Positions 35,373-44,495 of a DNA stretch of 51,200 nt are shown here, one piece after another. Where the stretch lies: the NCBI GenBank assembly GCA_002722295.1, contig PBLF01000003.1, positions 1 to 51,200 of the forward strand, written 5' to 3'. The translations under genes were made by a program, and so were the position numbers. Numbering within the stretch: position 1 is the stretch's first letter; each line of letters opens with the position of its first letter. The notes beneath the pieces are model-generated. The model was not told the origin of the DNA and ran no database searches. It saw only the letters and a program-made list of their open reading frames with translations. Origin of the DNA: Stappia sp. (GTDB lineage Bacteria; Pseudomonadota; Alphaproteobacteria; Rhizobiales; Stappiaceae).

Positions 35373-36326
35373 ATGACCGACGCGCTTTTCCCCCCGACCA
35401 CGCCTCACGCCTCCGGAATGCTGGAGACCGGCGGCCTGCATCGCCTCTACTACGAGGTCTGCGGCAATCCCGAAGGCCAGCCCGTGGTCATGCTGCACGG
35501 CGGCCCCGGCGGAGGCGCGGGCGAGATCATGCGCCGCTTCCACGATCCGGCCCGGTATCGCATCGTCCTGTTCGACCAGCGCGGATGCGGCCGCTCCACG
35601 CCCCATGCGGACCTGCGCGAGAACACCACATGGGACCTGGTCGCCGACATCGAACGCCTTCGCGAACACCTGGGCATCGACGCCTGGCAGGTCTTTGGCG
35701 GATCCTGGGGCTCGACGCTGGCACTCGCCTACGCCCAGAGCCATCCCGAGCGGGTCACCGGCCTGATCCTGCGCGGCATCTTCCTGCTGCGGCGGGCGGA
35801 ACTGCTGTGGTTCTACCAGGAAGGCGCGAGCTGGCTCTATCCGGACCTCTTCGCCCACTACCGCGATTTCATCCCGCCCGAGGAACAGCATGACATGATC
35901 GGCGCCTATCATCGCCGGCTCACCGGCGAGGACGAGGCCGTGCGCCTGGAGGCGGCGCGCCGCTGGGCCGTGTGGGAGGCCTCGACCCTGAGCGTGCTGC
36001 GCAATCCCGAGCGCGAGGCGGCCTTCTCCGACGCCCGCTACGCACTCGCCTTTGCCCGGCTCGAGGCGCATTATTTCGCAAACGGCGGCTTCTTCCGGGA
36101 GGACGGCCAGCTCCTGCGGGACATCGACCGCATCCGCCATATTCCCGGCGTTCTGGTCCATGGCCGCCACGACACCGTGACGCCGATGAAAAACGCCTAC
36201 GATCTGGCCGCCGCATGGCCGGAGGCGGATCTGCGCATCGTCGAGGATGCGGGGCACGCCGCCGGCGAGCCCGGCATTGCGGCGGAGCTCGTCGCGGCCA
36301 CCCAACGCTTCGCGTCCGGGACCTGA
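35373..36326 (+). CDS. pip: Proline iminopeptidase (alpha/beta hydrolase, S33)
   Basis: A 317-residue serine peptidase that removes N-terminal proline from peptides. The oxyanion loop HGGPGGGAG (about 48-56), FDQRGCGRS (70-78), the nucleophile elbow GGSWGST near 109-115, the acid in HGRHDTVTP and the histidine in DAGHAAGE are all present, in the order and spacing of the family. No signal peptide, so cytoplasmic. It stands alone with its own terminator at 36361-36397. Confidence 0.94.
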   Translation: MTDALFPPTTPHASGMLETGGLHRLYYEVCGNPEGQPVVMLHGGPGGGAGEIMRRFHDPARYRIVLFDQRGCGRSTPHADLRENTTWDLVADIERLREHLGIDAWQVFGGSWGSTLALAYAQSHPERVTGLILRGIFLLRRAELLWFYQEGASWLYPDLFAHYRDFIPPEEQHDMIGAYHRRLTGEDEAVRLEAARRWAVWEASTLSVLRNPEREAAFSDARYALAFARLEAHYFANGGFFREDGQLLRDIDRIRHIPGVLVHGRHDTVTPMKNAYDLAAAWPEADLRIVEDAGHAAGEPGIAAELVAATQRFASGT

Positions 36327-36360
36327 GCCCGCCGGCGCCCCCACAAATCCGCTCAGCAAA

Positions 36361-36397
36361 AAAGAAGGCGGCCGGGGATCCCCGGCCGCCTTTTCGT
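36361..36397. terminator. Bidirectional intrinsic terminator
   Basis: GGCGGCCGG and CCGGCCGCC (36367-36390) pair around GGATCC. TTTTCGTTT follows on the plus strand; on the minus strand TTCTTTTTT follows. It lies between the convergent pip and nitroreductase genes and serves both. Confidence 0.92.
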
Positions 36398-36422
36398 TTC
36401 CGTTCCGCTGTAGCGAAGGGCT

Positions 36423-37022
36423 TCAGCCGAAGACCCTGAAGCGTTCGGCGTCGTCCATGAAGACCTTCTCGCCGATGTCCGCCTCATGCGAGCCGAAGGG
36501 CATCTGGGCCCGCAGCTTCCAGGTGGCGGGAATGTTCCAGGCCGACGCGACACCGGCGTCGATCACCGGGTTGTAGTGCTGCAGGCTGGCGCCGATGCCG
36601 ATCTCCGACAGGGCGGTCCAGACGGCGAGCTGGGCCATGCCGCTGGCCTGCTCGGACCAGACGGGGAAGTTGTCCGCGTAGAGCGCGAACTGCTCCTGCA
36701 GACCCTTCACCACGTCCTGGTCCTCGAAGAAGAGCACGGTGCCCGCGCCGGCGGCGAAGCCGTCGAGCTTGGCTTCGGTCTGCGCGAAGTTCTCGGCCGG
36801 CACGATCTTGCGCAGCTCTTCCTTGGCGATGTTCCACAGCTTGTCGCTCTCGGCGCCGAACAGCGTCACGACACGCGAGCTCTGGGAGTTGAAGGACGAC
36901 GGCGCATGCTTCACCGCCGACTGGATGAGAGCGGCAACCTCGTCCTTCGAACGCGGCAGCGTCTTGCCGAGTGCATACTGGGTCCGGCGCTTTGCAAGCG
37001 CGTCGATAAACTGGATCGTCAT
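36423..37022 (-). CDS. Nitroreductase family protein (HBN1-like)
   Basis: A 199-residue FMN-dependent oxidoreductase of the nitroreductase fold. Features are the N-terminal RRTQYALG flavin phosphate-binding segment (about 12-19), HAPSSFNSQSSR (about 39-50), where the family contacts FMN, and GIGASLQHYNP near 142-152. Members of this small subgroup resemble yeast Hbn1 and reduce nitro compounds or quinones with NAD(P)H; the physiological substrate is unknown. It ends at the shared terminator with pip. Confidence 0.9.
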   Translation of the reverse strand: MTIQFIDALAKRRTQYALGKTLPRSKDEVAALIQSAVKHAPSSFNSQSSRVVTLFGAESDKLWNIAKEELRKIVPAENFAQTEAKLDGFAAGAGTVLFFEDQDVVKGLQEQFALYADNFPVWSEQASGMAQLAVWTALSEIGIGASLQHYNPVIDAGVASAWNIPATWKLRAQMPFGSHEADIGEKVFMDDAERFRVFG

Positions 37023-37237
37023 GGCAAAATGCCCCTGATTTGCCGACGCGAGACGGCTTCCGCCAGCCGGATGGCCAGGCGAAGGTCGAGAATTGCGTCG
37101 ATTGTTGAAGGCGCCGCGGGAAGAGACGGCGCCGAGACTCTGCCCCTAGATATCGGGAGCTCCGCCCCTGCCGCCAGAACAAAATGCGGAAACAGTGTGT
37201 CCACGAACGGAAACAATCGGCACGCGGCCGGGGGTGT

Positions 37238-37717
37238 TCAGGTACCCAGATACCGAAGCGTCAGGCTGCGCTGGTGCGGCGTGTCGCGGTGTTCCAGCAG
37301 GTAGACCTCCTGCCAGGTGCCGAGGTCCAGCCGGCCCGCGACGACCGGCACGATGAGGCTCACGCCCGTGAGCACGGATTTCACATGCGAGGGCATGTCG
37401 TCCGGGCCCTCGACGGTGTGGCGCCAGGGCGCGTCCTCCGGCGCGAGCCGGGACAGCGCGTCGACCAGGTCGGCCTGAACATCCGGATCGGCGTTTTCCT
37501 GGATGGTCAGCGATGCGGTGGTGTGGCGCAGGAACACGGAAAGCTCGCCATCGCGCATTCCCTGCTCCTCGAGCCAGGCATCCAGCACCCGTCCGAGCCC
37601 ATAGGCACCGCGCCCCCGGGTCGCCACCATCAGCCGCCCCATGCGCTGGCGCAGGTCGAGCCCGTCATCCTCGAATGTCCAGACCTCGAACGATTCGCCG
37701 CTCTTCGTGCGGGTCAT
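37238..37717 (-). CDS. YjbQ/UPF0047 family protein (secondary thiamine-phosphate synthase type)
   Basis: A 159-residue protein of the YjbQ family. Family motifs are HTTASLTIQENADPDV (about 65-80), the HTVEGPDDMPSHVK segment (100-113) with conserved histidine and aspartates, and GTWQEVYLLEHR (133-144). The ATG at 37717 has GGAGGG upstream; the longer frame to 38293 is antisense to the next gene. E. coli YjbQ has weak thiamine-phosphate synthase activity, but the physiological role is unsettled. It lies 215 bases upstream of the nitroreductase gene on the same strand and is divergent from the esterase. Confidence 0.92.
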   Translation of the reverse strand: MTRTKSGESFEVWTFEDDGLDLRQRMGRLMVATRGRGAYGLGRVLDAWLEEQGMRDGELSVFLRHTTASLTIQENADPDVQADLVDALSRLAPEDAPWRHTVEGPDDMPSHVKSVLTGVSLIVPVVAGRLDLGTWQEVYLLEHRDTPHQRSLTLRYLGT

Positions 37718-37940
37718 CCTGCCCTCCAATCCGCTGACCGGGCAGCGAGTATGCGAAGGCCACGGCGCGCGCGCAAGCGCGGGGGCGCCCTCTCCTTCGC
37801 ATGACAATTCCTCATGCTGTCCAAAACGGCCGGAAACCACGCCCGAACGGTTCGCGCAGGGCTTGGCAGAAACACCGGTAACCTTTAGCCTGTGCGCAAT
37901 AATTCGGACTGCGGAAGATACGGGACGGGGCGGCGGCGGA

Positions 37941-38909
37941 ATGGCTTCAGGCGATCGCAGGGCCGCTTTGGGCGGCGAGGAATACGAGGAAACGCGGGAC
38001 TTCAACCGCGACCTTGCACGGCGGCTGTCACTGTTTCCCGACCAATGGTCGTTTCCCCCGTCCGTGATCCGCGAAAGGCGGGCCGAGGGACTTGGCCCCT
38101 TCCCCGCCCCGCCGAAGCTCGACCATGCGGAAACCCTGATCATCCCTGGCCCGCACGGCGACATTCCCTTGCGCATCCTGAGACCGCAGACGCGCCCCTG
38201 CCAGGGCGTCTTCCTGCATCTGCACGGTGGCGGGTGGACCCTGGGCGGGGCGAGCGAGCAGGACCCGCGCCTTGCGGAGATCGCCGAACGCACCGGCCTC
38301 GCCGCCGTTTCGGTCGAATACCGGCTCGCGCCCGAGCATCCCTATCCGCAGGCGCCCGACGACTGCGAGGCGGCCGCGCTCTGGCTGCACCTGAACGGCG
38401 CGGATGTGTTTGGTCCCGGCATCCATGCCATCGGTGGGGAATCCGCCGGCGCCAATCTCGCCGCCACGACCCTGCTGCGCCTGCGCGACCGGCACGGCCT
38501 GAGCGACCTGTTTGCCGGAGCGGTCTTCTCCTGCGGCTGCTTCGACCTTCGCCTGACGCCAAGCGCGCGCAACTGGGGCGAGGAAAAGCTGGTGCTGAAC
38601 ACCCGCGACATTTCCATGTTCGCCCGCCACTACCTCGCCGACGGCCATTCGCCCTACGATCCCGACATCTCGCCGCTCCTTGCCCGTCTCGAGGGGATGG
38701 TGCCCGCCCATTTCTCGGTCGGAACGCGCGATCCCCTGCTCGACGACACGTTGTTCATGGCCGAACGCTGGCGCGCGGCGGGCAACGTGACGGAGCTTGC
38801 CGTCTATCCCGGCGGCTGCCACGTCTTCCAGCGCTTTGACCTGCGGATCGCCCGCGAAAGCAACCAGGCGATCGACCGTTTCCTCGCCCACCTGATCCCT
38901 TCCGGATAA
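37941..38909 (+). CDS. Alpha/beta hydrolase, hormone-sensitive-lipase family esterase
   Basis: A 322-residue esterase. Oxyanion motif HGGGW (near 95-99), nucleophile elbow GESAGAN with the catalytic serine near 174, acid in GTRDPLLDD near 263 and histidine in GGCHVFQ near 294 form the full catalytic set of the HSL (family IV) group. The start at 37941 is preceded by GGCGGCGGA; longer frames run antisense into yjbQ. It likely hydrolyses short acyl esters. A thioesterase-like gene follows in the same direction after 38 bases, so the two are probably co-transcribed. Confidence 0.9.
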   Translation: MASGDRRAALGGEEYEETRDFNRDLARRLSLFPDQWSFPPSVIRERRAEGLGPFPAPPKLDHAETLIIPGPHGDIPLRILRPQTRPCQGVFLHLHGGGWTLGGASEQDPRLAEIAERTGLAAVSVEYRLAPEHPYPQAPDDCEAAALWLHLNGADVFGPGIHAIGGESAGANLAATTLLRLRDRHGLSDLFAGAVFSCGCFDLRLTPSARNWGEEKLVLNTRDISMFARHYLADGHSPYDPDISPLLARLEGMVPAHFSVGTRDPLLDDTLFMAERWRAAGNVTELAVYPGGCHVFQRFDLRIARESNQAIDRFLAHLIPSG

Positions 38910-38947
38910 TCCTTCCACCGGCGTCTCCAGCCTCGGAGCCTTCTTGA

Positions 38948-39820
38948 ATGCCTGCGTTCGAAACCCTGTTTTCCTTTGTAAATTGTTGGGAATGCGACGA
39001 AAATGATCACCTCAACGTCCAGTTCTACCTCAGCCGCTTCGACGAGGCCGACCGGCAGTTCCGCCTTCTCGGCGGGCTGAGCGACGCCGTCGCCGGTCCG
39101 CGCCGCGCGCGGCACGTTCGGTTTCACAACGAACTCTTTGCCGGCGACACGCTGCACATGACCAGCCATGTGGCCTTCGACGGTCCCTACATGCTGACCG
39201 TGGTGCACGAGTTGCGGCGCACCGCCGACGGCTCGCTGGCCGCGACGGCGATCGATGGTTACGCCCCCGCCGACAGCATGGCGCGCGAGTTGCGCCGGCG
39301 CTTCGCCGAGGCGTCCGACGCCATGCCCGATGCCGCGCAGCCGCGCGGCACCTCCGCCACCGGCGAGATGAACGGCGTGACGCCGGCCCAGCTCGAGGCC
39401 GCCGGCGCGCGGGTGACCAACAGGGCCACCGTGCTGCCGCGTCACACGGGCCCCGACGGACGCGCCGACGACTGTTTCGCGGCCGGATGTTTCGTGGAAG
39501 CGGCCCCGCACACCTGGAACATGACGCCCATGGACGAGGCCTGGCTAGCCGAGCGCAATCTCGGCCGGGTGGTCGCGGAGCTGAAGCTGTGCTGGGCGGG
39601 GCCGCTCAAGGTGGGTGAACCGGTGGTGACGCTGAGCGGGGTCACCGGTGCGGGTACGACCACCTTCACGATCCGTCACCACATGTTCGAGGCGCGCACC
39701 CAGCGCTTCGTCGCGGCGGCCGACGTGGTGTGCCTCGCGCTCGACCTTGAAACGCGCAAGGCCCCACCCCTTGCCGACGACGTGCGTCAGGAGATCCTGA
39801 AAGCGGCACTCAGGCGCTGA
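38948..39820 (+). CDS. Double-hotdog acyl-CoA thioesterase-like protein
   Basis: A 290-residue protein with two hotdog-like halves. The first begins with FVNCWECDENDHLNVQFYL (about 10-28), where the Asp-x-x-x-H-N pattern resembles the catalytic region of 4-hydroxybenzoyl-CoA/YbgC-like thioesterases. The second half (about 150-280) begins near TVLPRHTGPDGR and continues GRVVAELKLCWAGPLKVGEPV. No signal peptide. Its gene follows the esterase with 38 bases between, suggesting joint use on acyl substrates, but no pathway is identifiable. Confidence 0.78.
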   Translation: MPAFETLFSFVNCWECDENDHLNVQFYLSRFDEADRQFRLLGGLSDAVAGPRRARHVRFHNELFAGDTLHMTSHVAFDGPYMLTVVHELRRTADGSLAATAIDGYAPADSMARELRRRFAEASDAMPDAAQPRGTSATGEMNGVTPAQLEAAGARVTNRATVLPRHTGPDGRADDCFAAGCFVEAAPHTWNMTPMDEAWLAERNLGRVVAELKLCWAGPLKVGEPVVTLSGVTGAGTTTFTIRHHMFEARTQRFVAAADVVCLALDLETRKAPPLADDVRQEILKAALRR

Positions 39821-39878
39821 CGGTCACGAGGCGTCGAGATCATGAGGCGCCGACGATCAGGCTCCCAGGACCCTGGCG

Positions 39879-40385
39879 TCAGTTCCCCAGATCGTCGTAT
39901 TCCTCGCGCAACGACTTCATCATGCCGAAGAAGCGGCGCATCGCCTTTTCCGTGAAATCGAGCGCGCGACCAAGTTCCTTCTCCTCCTCGGGGGTGAAGG
40001 TCGGCTCGTCGTCGCCGTCGACCCGCGGCAGGGCGTCGGTCTTGGGCACGCTCTCGCCGGGGCGCGCCAGGCCCGCCTTGCGGCGCAATTCGGCGTTTTC
40101 CGCGCGCAGCGCCGTAACCTGTTTGCCGAGACGCTCGATCTCCGCCTCCAGCGCGAGCTGGGCGTCGGGCACGGCAACGCAGCGCCATGTGGCGTTGACC
40201 TTGCTGCATTCCGCGACCCGCCCCGTCTCGCGATCGAGCCGCAGGAAGATGTCGCCCGCCGGAGCCAGCACATAGCGGTCCCGGTCGACCTGCGGGCGGT
40301 CGTCCAGACCGGCAGCGTGGCCCGCGCCGGCAAGCATGACGGCCCCGCCGACGGCGAGCCCGAAGACCCTGGCACTCATGCGCAT
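39879..40385 (-). CDS. Hypothetical periplasmic protein with coiled coil
   Basis: A 168-residue protein with a signal peptide ending near GAGHAAG. A beta-like segment with two cysteines (Cys60, Cys69; RVAECSKVNATWRC) may form a disulfide, followed by a coiled coil (about 78-106) and an acidic C-terminus. AAGGAG lies six bases before the first ATG. I do not recognise a named family; similar proteins in Hyphomicrobiales are uncharacterised. It is the last gene of the minus-strand series that includes the isomerase, 68 bases upstream. Confidence 0.75.
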   Translation of the reverse strand: MRMSARVFGLAVGGAVMLAGAGHAAGLDDRPQVDRDRYVLAPAGDIFLRLDRETGRVAECSKVNATWRCVAVPDAQLALEAEIERLGKQVTALRAENAELRRKAGLARPGESVPKTDALPRVDGDDEPTFTPEEEKELGRALDFTEKAMRRFFGMMKSLREEYDDLGN

Positions 40386-40453
40386 GTCTTGCTCCTTCCA
40401 CGTGCCGGGCGCCGGGCGCCCCTGCCGTATGGCCCGCGCGTGACCCTTGCGGC

Positions 40454-41074
40454 CTACGGTTGCTCGTAGGGCGCGCGGCCACTTTCGAGCGCCTCGTCCA
40501 GCAGGGCCAGCCGGTCCTGCCCCCAGAAGACCTCGCCATTGAGCACATAGCTCGGCGAACCGAAGACGCCGCCCCCGATGGCGTCGGCCTGGTTTTCCAT
40601 ATAGCGCGCCACGACGGATTTTTCAGCCGCCCGGGCAATCACGTCCGTGCCGGCAAGGCCGAGCCCATCGAGAATCGCGGCCTGCACGGCCTCGGAGGCG
40701 ATGTCGCGCTCCTCGACCCATGTCGCCTCGAAGACGGCCTGGCTGTAGTCCACGACCGGGCCGCCATCCATGGCCAGAAGCACCGCGATGCGGTCGGCCA
40801 GGTCCGGATTGACGGGGAAATAGGCCGGCTGCAGCGTCAGCGGCAGGTTGCGGTGCGCCCTCCAGCGCTGAAGCTCGATCAGGCGGTAGGCCTGACGCAC
40901 CGGGTGGCGCTTGGCCAGCGGCAGGCCGCCGGTCTCCGCGAAAACCGTCGTCAGCGAGACCGGACGGAACCGCACCGCGTACTCGCGGCGGTCGGCCAGT
41001 TCCACGAAGGCGCGGTGGCCGAGATAGGCCCAGGGCGAGGCATGGGTGTAGAAATAGTCGATGACGCGCTGCAT
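40454..41074 (-). CDS. 2-hydroxychromene-2-carboxylate isomerase family (NahD-like, DsbA fold)
   Basis: A 206-residue thioredoxin-fold, kappa-GST-like protein. Landmarks are the N-terminal DYFYTHASPWAYLG (about 6-19) with the catalytic serine position, KRHPVRQAYRLIE, AYFPVNP and the C-terminal GVFGSPSYVLNGEVFWGQDRL. The family includes NahD of naphthalene degradation and glutathione transferases; no aromatic-degradation genes are nearby, so a general glutathione-linked role is as likely. It is 57 bases downstream of the DNA ligase gene on the same strand. Confidence 0.9.
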   Translation of the reverse strand: MQRVIDYFYTHASPWAYLGHRAFVELADRREYAVRFRPVSLTTVFAETGGLPLAKRHPVRQAYRLIELQRWRAHRNLPLTLQPAYFPVNPDLADRIAVLLAMDGGPVVDYSQAVFEATWVEERDIASEAVQAAILDGLGLAGTDVIARAAEKSVVARYMENQADAIGGGVFGSPSYVLNGEVFWGQDRLALLDEALESGRAPYEQP

Positions 41075-41131
41075 GAAGGCTCACGATCTTCCGGGACAGG
41101 TGGCGTACCCTGCGACGGGACGCGGTCACGA

Positions 41132-42784
41132 TCAAGCCTTCTCGACCGCCTCCAGCAGCGCCGTCAGCGTGTCGATGGTATCCGCCTCAGCGGCCGGCTT
41201 GTCCCATCGCAGGCGAGAAATCCGGGGAAAGCGCATGGCGAGCCCCGACTTGTGGCGCGGAGAGCGGGCAAGCCCCTCGAACGCCACCTCGAGAACGAGC
41301 GCGGCATCGGCGTCGTGACGCACCTCCCGCACGGGACCGAAGCGGTTCACGGTGTTGGCGCGCACGAAGCGGTCGATCTCCCGCAGTTCCTCGTCGGTGA
41401 AGCCGAAGTAGGCCTTTCCCACCGGCACGAGTTCGCGCCCCTCGTCGCCTTCGCGCCAGACGCCGAACGTGTAGTCGGAGTAGAATGAGGAGCGCTTCCC
41501 GTGTCCGCGCTGGGCGTACATCAGCACGGCATCGACCCGGTGGGGATCGCGCTTCCACTTGAACCATTCGCCACGCGGGCGGCCGGGCACATAGCGTGCC
41601 TCCCACCGTTTCAGCATCACGCCCTCGATGGCCGCGACATCCGCGCCCGAATAGAGCTGTCGCGGATCGTTGCGCGCCCGTTCGGCCGCGTCCCAGCTCT
41701 CCAGGTCGAGGAGCGGCGACAGGTCGAGACGCGGGCTCGCCTGCCGTTCGACGAAGGCTTCGAGACGCGCGCGACGCACGCGGAAGGGCTCGCCGCGCAG
41801 GTCCTCGCCCTCGATCGCCAGCAGGTCGTAGGCACGAATCGCGACCGGATGGGCGCGCATCAGCTTCGCCGTGACGCTCTTGCGGTTGAGGCGCTGCTGC
41901 AGCGCGTTGAAGGAGCGCACCTGGCCGTCCTCGATGACGAGAAGCTCCCCGTCGATGGCCGCGTCGAAGTCGAGGGCTTCCATCAGGTCCGGAAAGGCGG
42001 GGGAGATGTCCTCTCCCGTGCGCGAGAACAGCCGCGCGACCCGTCGTCCCGCGCGGTCCTGCCCCGAGACGGCCTGCACCCGGATGCCGTCCCATTTCCA
42101 TTCGGCGGCGAAATCGGGAAGCGCCAGGGCCTCGCGGTCGCGCTCTTCCAGTGGATGAGCGAGCATGGCCGGGCGAAAGGGAGCGGGATCGTCTGTTTCG
42201 GGCCTCGGCCCGGTTCCCTCCGCCCAGGCGAACAGGGCCTCGTACGGTGGCTTGAGCGCGTGCCACACCTCCTCGATCTCGTCGGGGTCCCTGGGGCCGA
42301 GTGCCGCGACGGCGGTCTTTGCAAGACGCGCCGAGACCCCGACGCGCAAGCCCCCGGTCACGAGCTTGAGCAGTGCCCAGCGCCCGGTCTCGTCGAGACG
42401 GTCGAGCCAGCCCGCGACCAGCCCGGGCGCCTCGTTCCGCCCCGCCGTCTCCAGACGCTCCACCACCATCGACAGGGAGAGATCGCCCGCCTCGCCCGGC
42501 GGTGCATCCTCCGGGATCGGCCAGATCAGCGCGATGGTCTCGGAAAGGTCGCCGACGAAGTCATAGGAAAGCTCGAACAGATACGGATCCACGCGCTCGG
42601 CGACCAGCGCGCGCAGCATGGCGGGTTTGGCGTTGCGAAACCTGAGGCCACCCGTCAGCGCCGCGAGCGCCAGCCCCCTGTCGGGGTCCGGCACCCGGGC
42701 GAAGTGATCGGCCAGAAGCGTCAGCTTCGCGCCCCGTCGCGGCTCGTGCGACAGCCGGTCGAGGAGACTTGCGAAACGCTGCAT
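41132..42784 (-). CDS. ATP-dependent DNA ligase of the Lhr/MPE/exonuclease cluster
   Basis: A 550-residue three-domain ligase: N-terminal DNA-binding domain (1-200), nucleotidyltransferase domain with motif I EWKWDGIR and adenylated lysine Lys230, motif IIIa-like AIDGELLVIEDG (about 287-298), motif IV EGVMLKRWEARYVPGRPRGEW with its lysines, and an OB domain. It seals nicks using ATP, unlike the NAD-dependent LigA. The size and the linkage to an MBL exonuclease, Lhr helicase and metallophosphoesterase place it in the recognised LigB-type repair cluster. It lies 15 bases downstream of the NTF2-fold gene. Confidence 0.93.
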   Translation of the reverse strand: MQRFASLLDRLSHEPRRGAKLTLLADHFARVPDPDRGLALAALTGGLRFRNAKPAMLRALVAERVDPYLFELSYDFVGDLSETIALIWPIPEDAPPGEAGDLSLSMVVERLETAGRNEAPGLVAGWLDRLDETGRWALLKLVTGGLRVGVSARLAKTAVAALGPRDPDEIEEVWHALKPPYEALFAWAEGTGPRPETDDPAPFRPAMLAHPLEERDREALALPDFAAEWKWDGIRVQAVSGQDRAGRRVARLFSRTGEDISPAFPDLMEALDFDAAIDGELLVIEDGQVRSFNALQQRLNRKSVTAKLMRAHPVAIRAYDLLAIEGEDLRGEPFRVRRARLEAFVERQASPRLDLSPLLDLESWDAAERARNDPRQLYSGADVAAIEGVMLKRWEARYVPGRPRGEWFKWKRDPHRVDAVLMYAQRGHGKRSSFYSDYTFGVWREGDEGRELVPVGKAYFGFTDEELREIDRFVRANTVNRFGPVREVRHDADAALVLEVAFEGLARSPRHKSGLAMRFPRISRLRWDKPAAEADTIDTLTALLEAVEKA

Positions 42785-42799
42785 GGACCTTGCGGCCGC

Positions 42800-43261
42800 T
42801 CAGGGCTCGTTGACGATCATCGCGATGGACCAATCGGTTCCCGCGTAGATCAGGTGATAGTGGCAGGTGAACTCGAACACAGGCTCGCCATCCGCCGTGC
42901 TCTGGGTCCAGGCCAGCGTCACCAGCCCCGCATCCCCTTCCACATGGCCGGAGACCACCTCGTAGTCGGAGTTGACCACGCCTTCCTGGTCGAGCGCCGA
43001 GAGCAGCTTGTCGATGTTCTCCAGGAGTTCTTCCTCGTCGACGAAGACGTTACCCTTGCCGAACTGCCAAATCACCGCCGGATAGGAGAAGCAGTCGGCA
43101 ATGGCCTCCGCGTCGAAATCGTCGAAGGCGGTGCGATAGTCGTCGAAAAGCTGGAGCACCGCGTCCTCGAGGGCTTCCACCGACGCCGTCTCGCCGGCCT
43201 GCGATTGTGCCCCGTTCTCCCGGAAGGAGCCGTTGCGGTCGTCGGAGCCGAAGTCAGCCAT
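42800..43261 (-). CDS. NTF2/SnoaL-fold hypothetical protein
   Basis: A 153-residue protein with a disordered N-terminal 25 residues, then an NTF2-like cone fold: helix VLQLFDDYRTAFDDFDAEAIADCF (reported in part), strand PAVIWQFGKGNVFVD, and the final strands with FEFTCHYHLIY and WSIAMIVNEP. Such proteins bind small ligands or act as dimers of unknown function; no catalytic residues can be named. It lies within the repair operon, 100 bases after the exonuclease and 15 bases before the ligase, but is not a standard member of that cluster. Confidence 0.8.
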   Translation of the reverse strand: MADFGSDDRNGSFRENGAQSQAGETASVEALEDAVLQLFDDYRTAFDDFDAEAIADCFSYPAVIWQFGKGNVFVDEEELLENIDKLLSALDQEGVVNSDYEVVSGHVEGDAGLVTLAWTQSTADGEPVFEFTCHYHLIYAGTDWSIAMIVNEP

Positions 43262-43361
43262 TGCACTTCTCCCTGCAACATCGTCCAGCCATGTGCCGGA
43301 CCGTTACGGCAGCGCCGTCACACCTCCCAGAGGATCACCGCGCCCTGTCCCTGTCCAGAGG

Positions 43362-44495
43362 TCATCCGGCTTTGTCACCGGTGAGTTGCCCGCCTCCGCC
43401 CGGTCCCTGTTCCGCCGGCGGTCCGGCTTCGCCGGCCTCGCCCTCCCCCTCGCCATATCCGATGAGGTTCAGCGGTCGCGCGGAAAGCCCCTGCGTCCGG
43501 CACCAGTGCACCAGCGCCTCTTCCGCGCCGTGGGTCACCCAGATTTCACCGGCGCCCGTTTCCGTCACGCTTCCGCAGAGATCGTCCCAGTCGCAGTGGT
43601 CGGAAATGACGAGCGGCAACTCCGCGCCGCGCTGGCGGGCGCGGGCGCGCACCCTCACCCAGCCGCTGGCGATCGCCGTCACCGGATCGCCGAACCTGCG
43701 GGCCCAGCGGTCGGCAAGCTGGCCAGGCGGACACAGAACGATCTCCCCGGCAAGCTCCTTCCCCCGCCGTCCGACGGCTTCCAGCGGGCCGAGGTCGATC
43801 CCTTCCTCCTGATAGAACGCACAAAGGCGCTCCAGTGCGCCATGCAGGTAGACAGGCCGGTCGTAGCCCGCCCGGCGCAGTTCCGCGATGACCCGTTGCG
43901 CCTTGCCCAGCGCGTAGGTTCCCACGAGGTGGGTGCGGTCGGGAAACAGGGCCCGCGAGGCGAGAAGCTTCGCGCATTCCTCCCCGGCGGGCGGATGACG
44001 GAACACCGGCAGGCCGAAGGTCGCCTCGGTTATGAAGACATCGCAGGGCACGGGCTCGAAAGGCGCGCAGGTGGGGTCCGCCTGACGCTTGTAGTCGCCG
44101 GAGATGACCACCCGGATTCCGCCCTGCCGGATGGCGATCTGCATGGAGCCGAGCACATGGCCGGCGGGATGGAAGGATACGTCCACCTCGCCGATCCGCA
44201 AGGTCTCGCCGGGACGCGCCTCCTGCGTCGCGGCGGCGAACTCCGCGCCGTAGCGGATCGCCATGATGGCAAGCGTCTCGCGCGAGGCCAGAACCGCGCC
44301 GTGGCCGGCGCGTGCGTGGTCGGCATGACCATGGGTGACGAGCGCGCGCGGCACCGGCCGCAGCGGGTCGATATGAAACCCGCCGGCGGGGCAGTACAGA
44401 CCGGCCTCCGTCAGCGTGAGGATATCGCTTCCGGAGAGGATGGAGCGCGGCTTCGCGGCGCCCCCTTCTGCCGCGTCAGATGTGCTGGCCGCCAT
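43362..44495 (-). CDS. Ligase-associated DNA exonuclease (metallo-beta-lactamase fold)
   Basis: A 377-residue MBL/beta-CASP-like nuclease. Metal motif HGHADH (55-60), a second histidine in HPAGHVLGS (about 109-117), and the SGDY aspartate (about 132-135) are present, followed by a beta-CASP domain with GTYALGKAQR. Family members degrade single-stranded DNA 3' to 5' and are encoded with the ATP ligase and Lhr helicase. An acidic glycine-rich tail of about 25 residues follows. Its start overlaps the end of the SDR gene by 20 bases, indicating coupling. Confidence 0.92.
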   Translation of the reverse strand: MAASTSDAAEGGAAKPRSILSGSDILTLTEAGLYCPAGGFHIDPLRPVPRALVTHGHADHARAGHGAVLASRETLAIMAIRYGAEFAAATQEARPGETLRIGEVDVSFHPAGHVLGSMQIAIRQGGIRVVISGDYKRQADPTCAPFEPVPCDVFITEATFGLPVFRHPPAGEECAKLLASRALFPDRTHLVGTYALGKAQRVIAELRRAGYDRPVYLHGALERLCAFYQEEGIDLGPLEAVGRRGKELAGEIVLCPPGQLADRWARRFGDPVTAIASGWVRVRARARQRGAELPLVISDHCDWDDLCGSVTETGAGEIWVTHGAEEALVHWCRTQGLSARPLNLIGYGEGEGEAGEAGPPAEQGPGGGGQLTGDKAG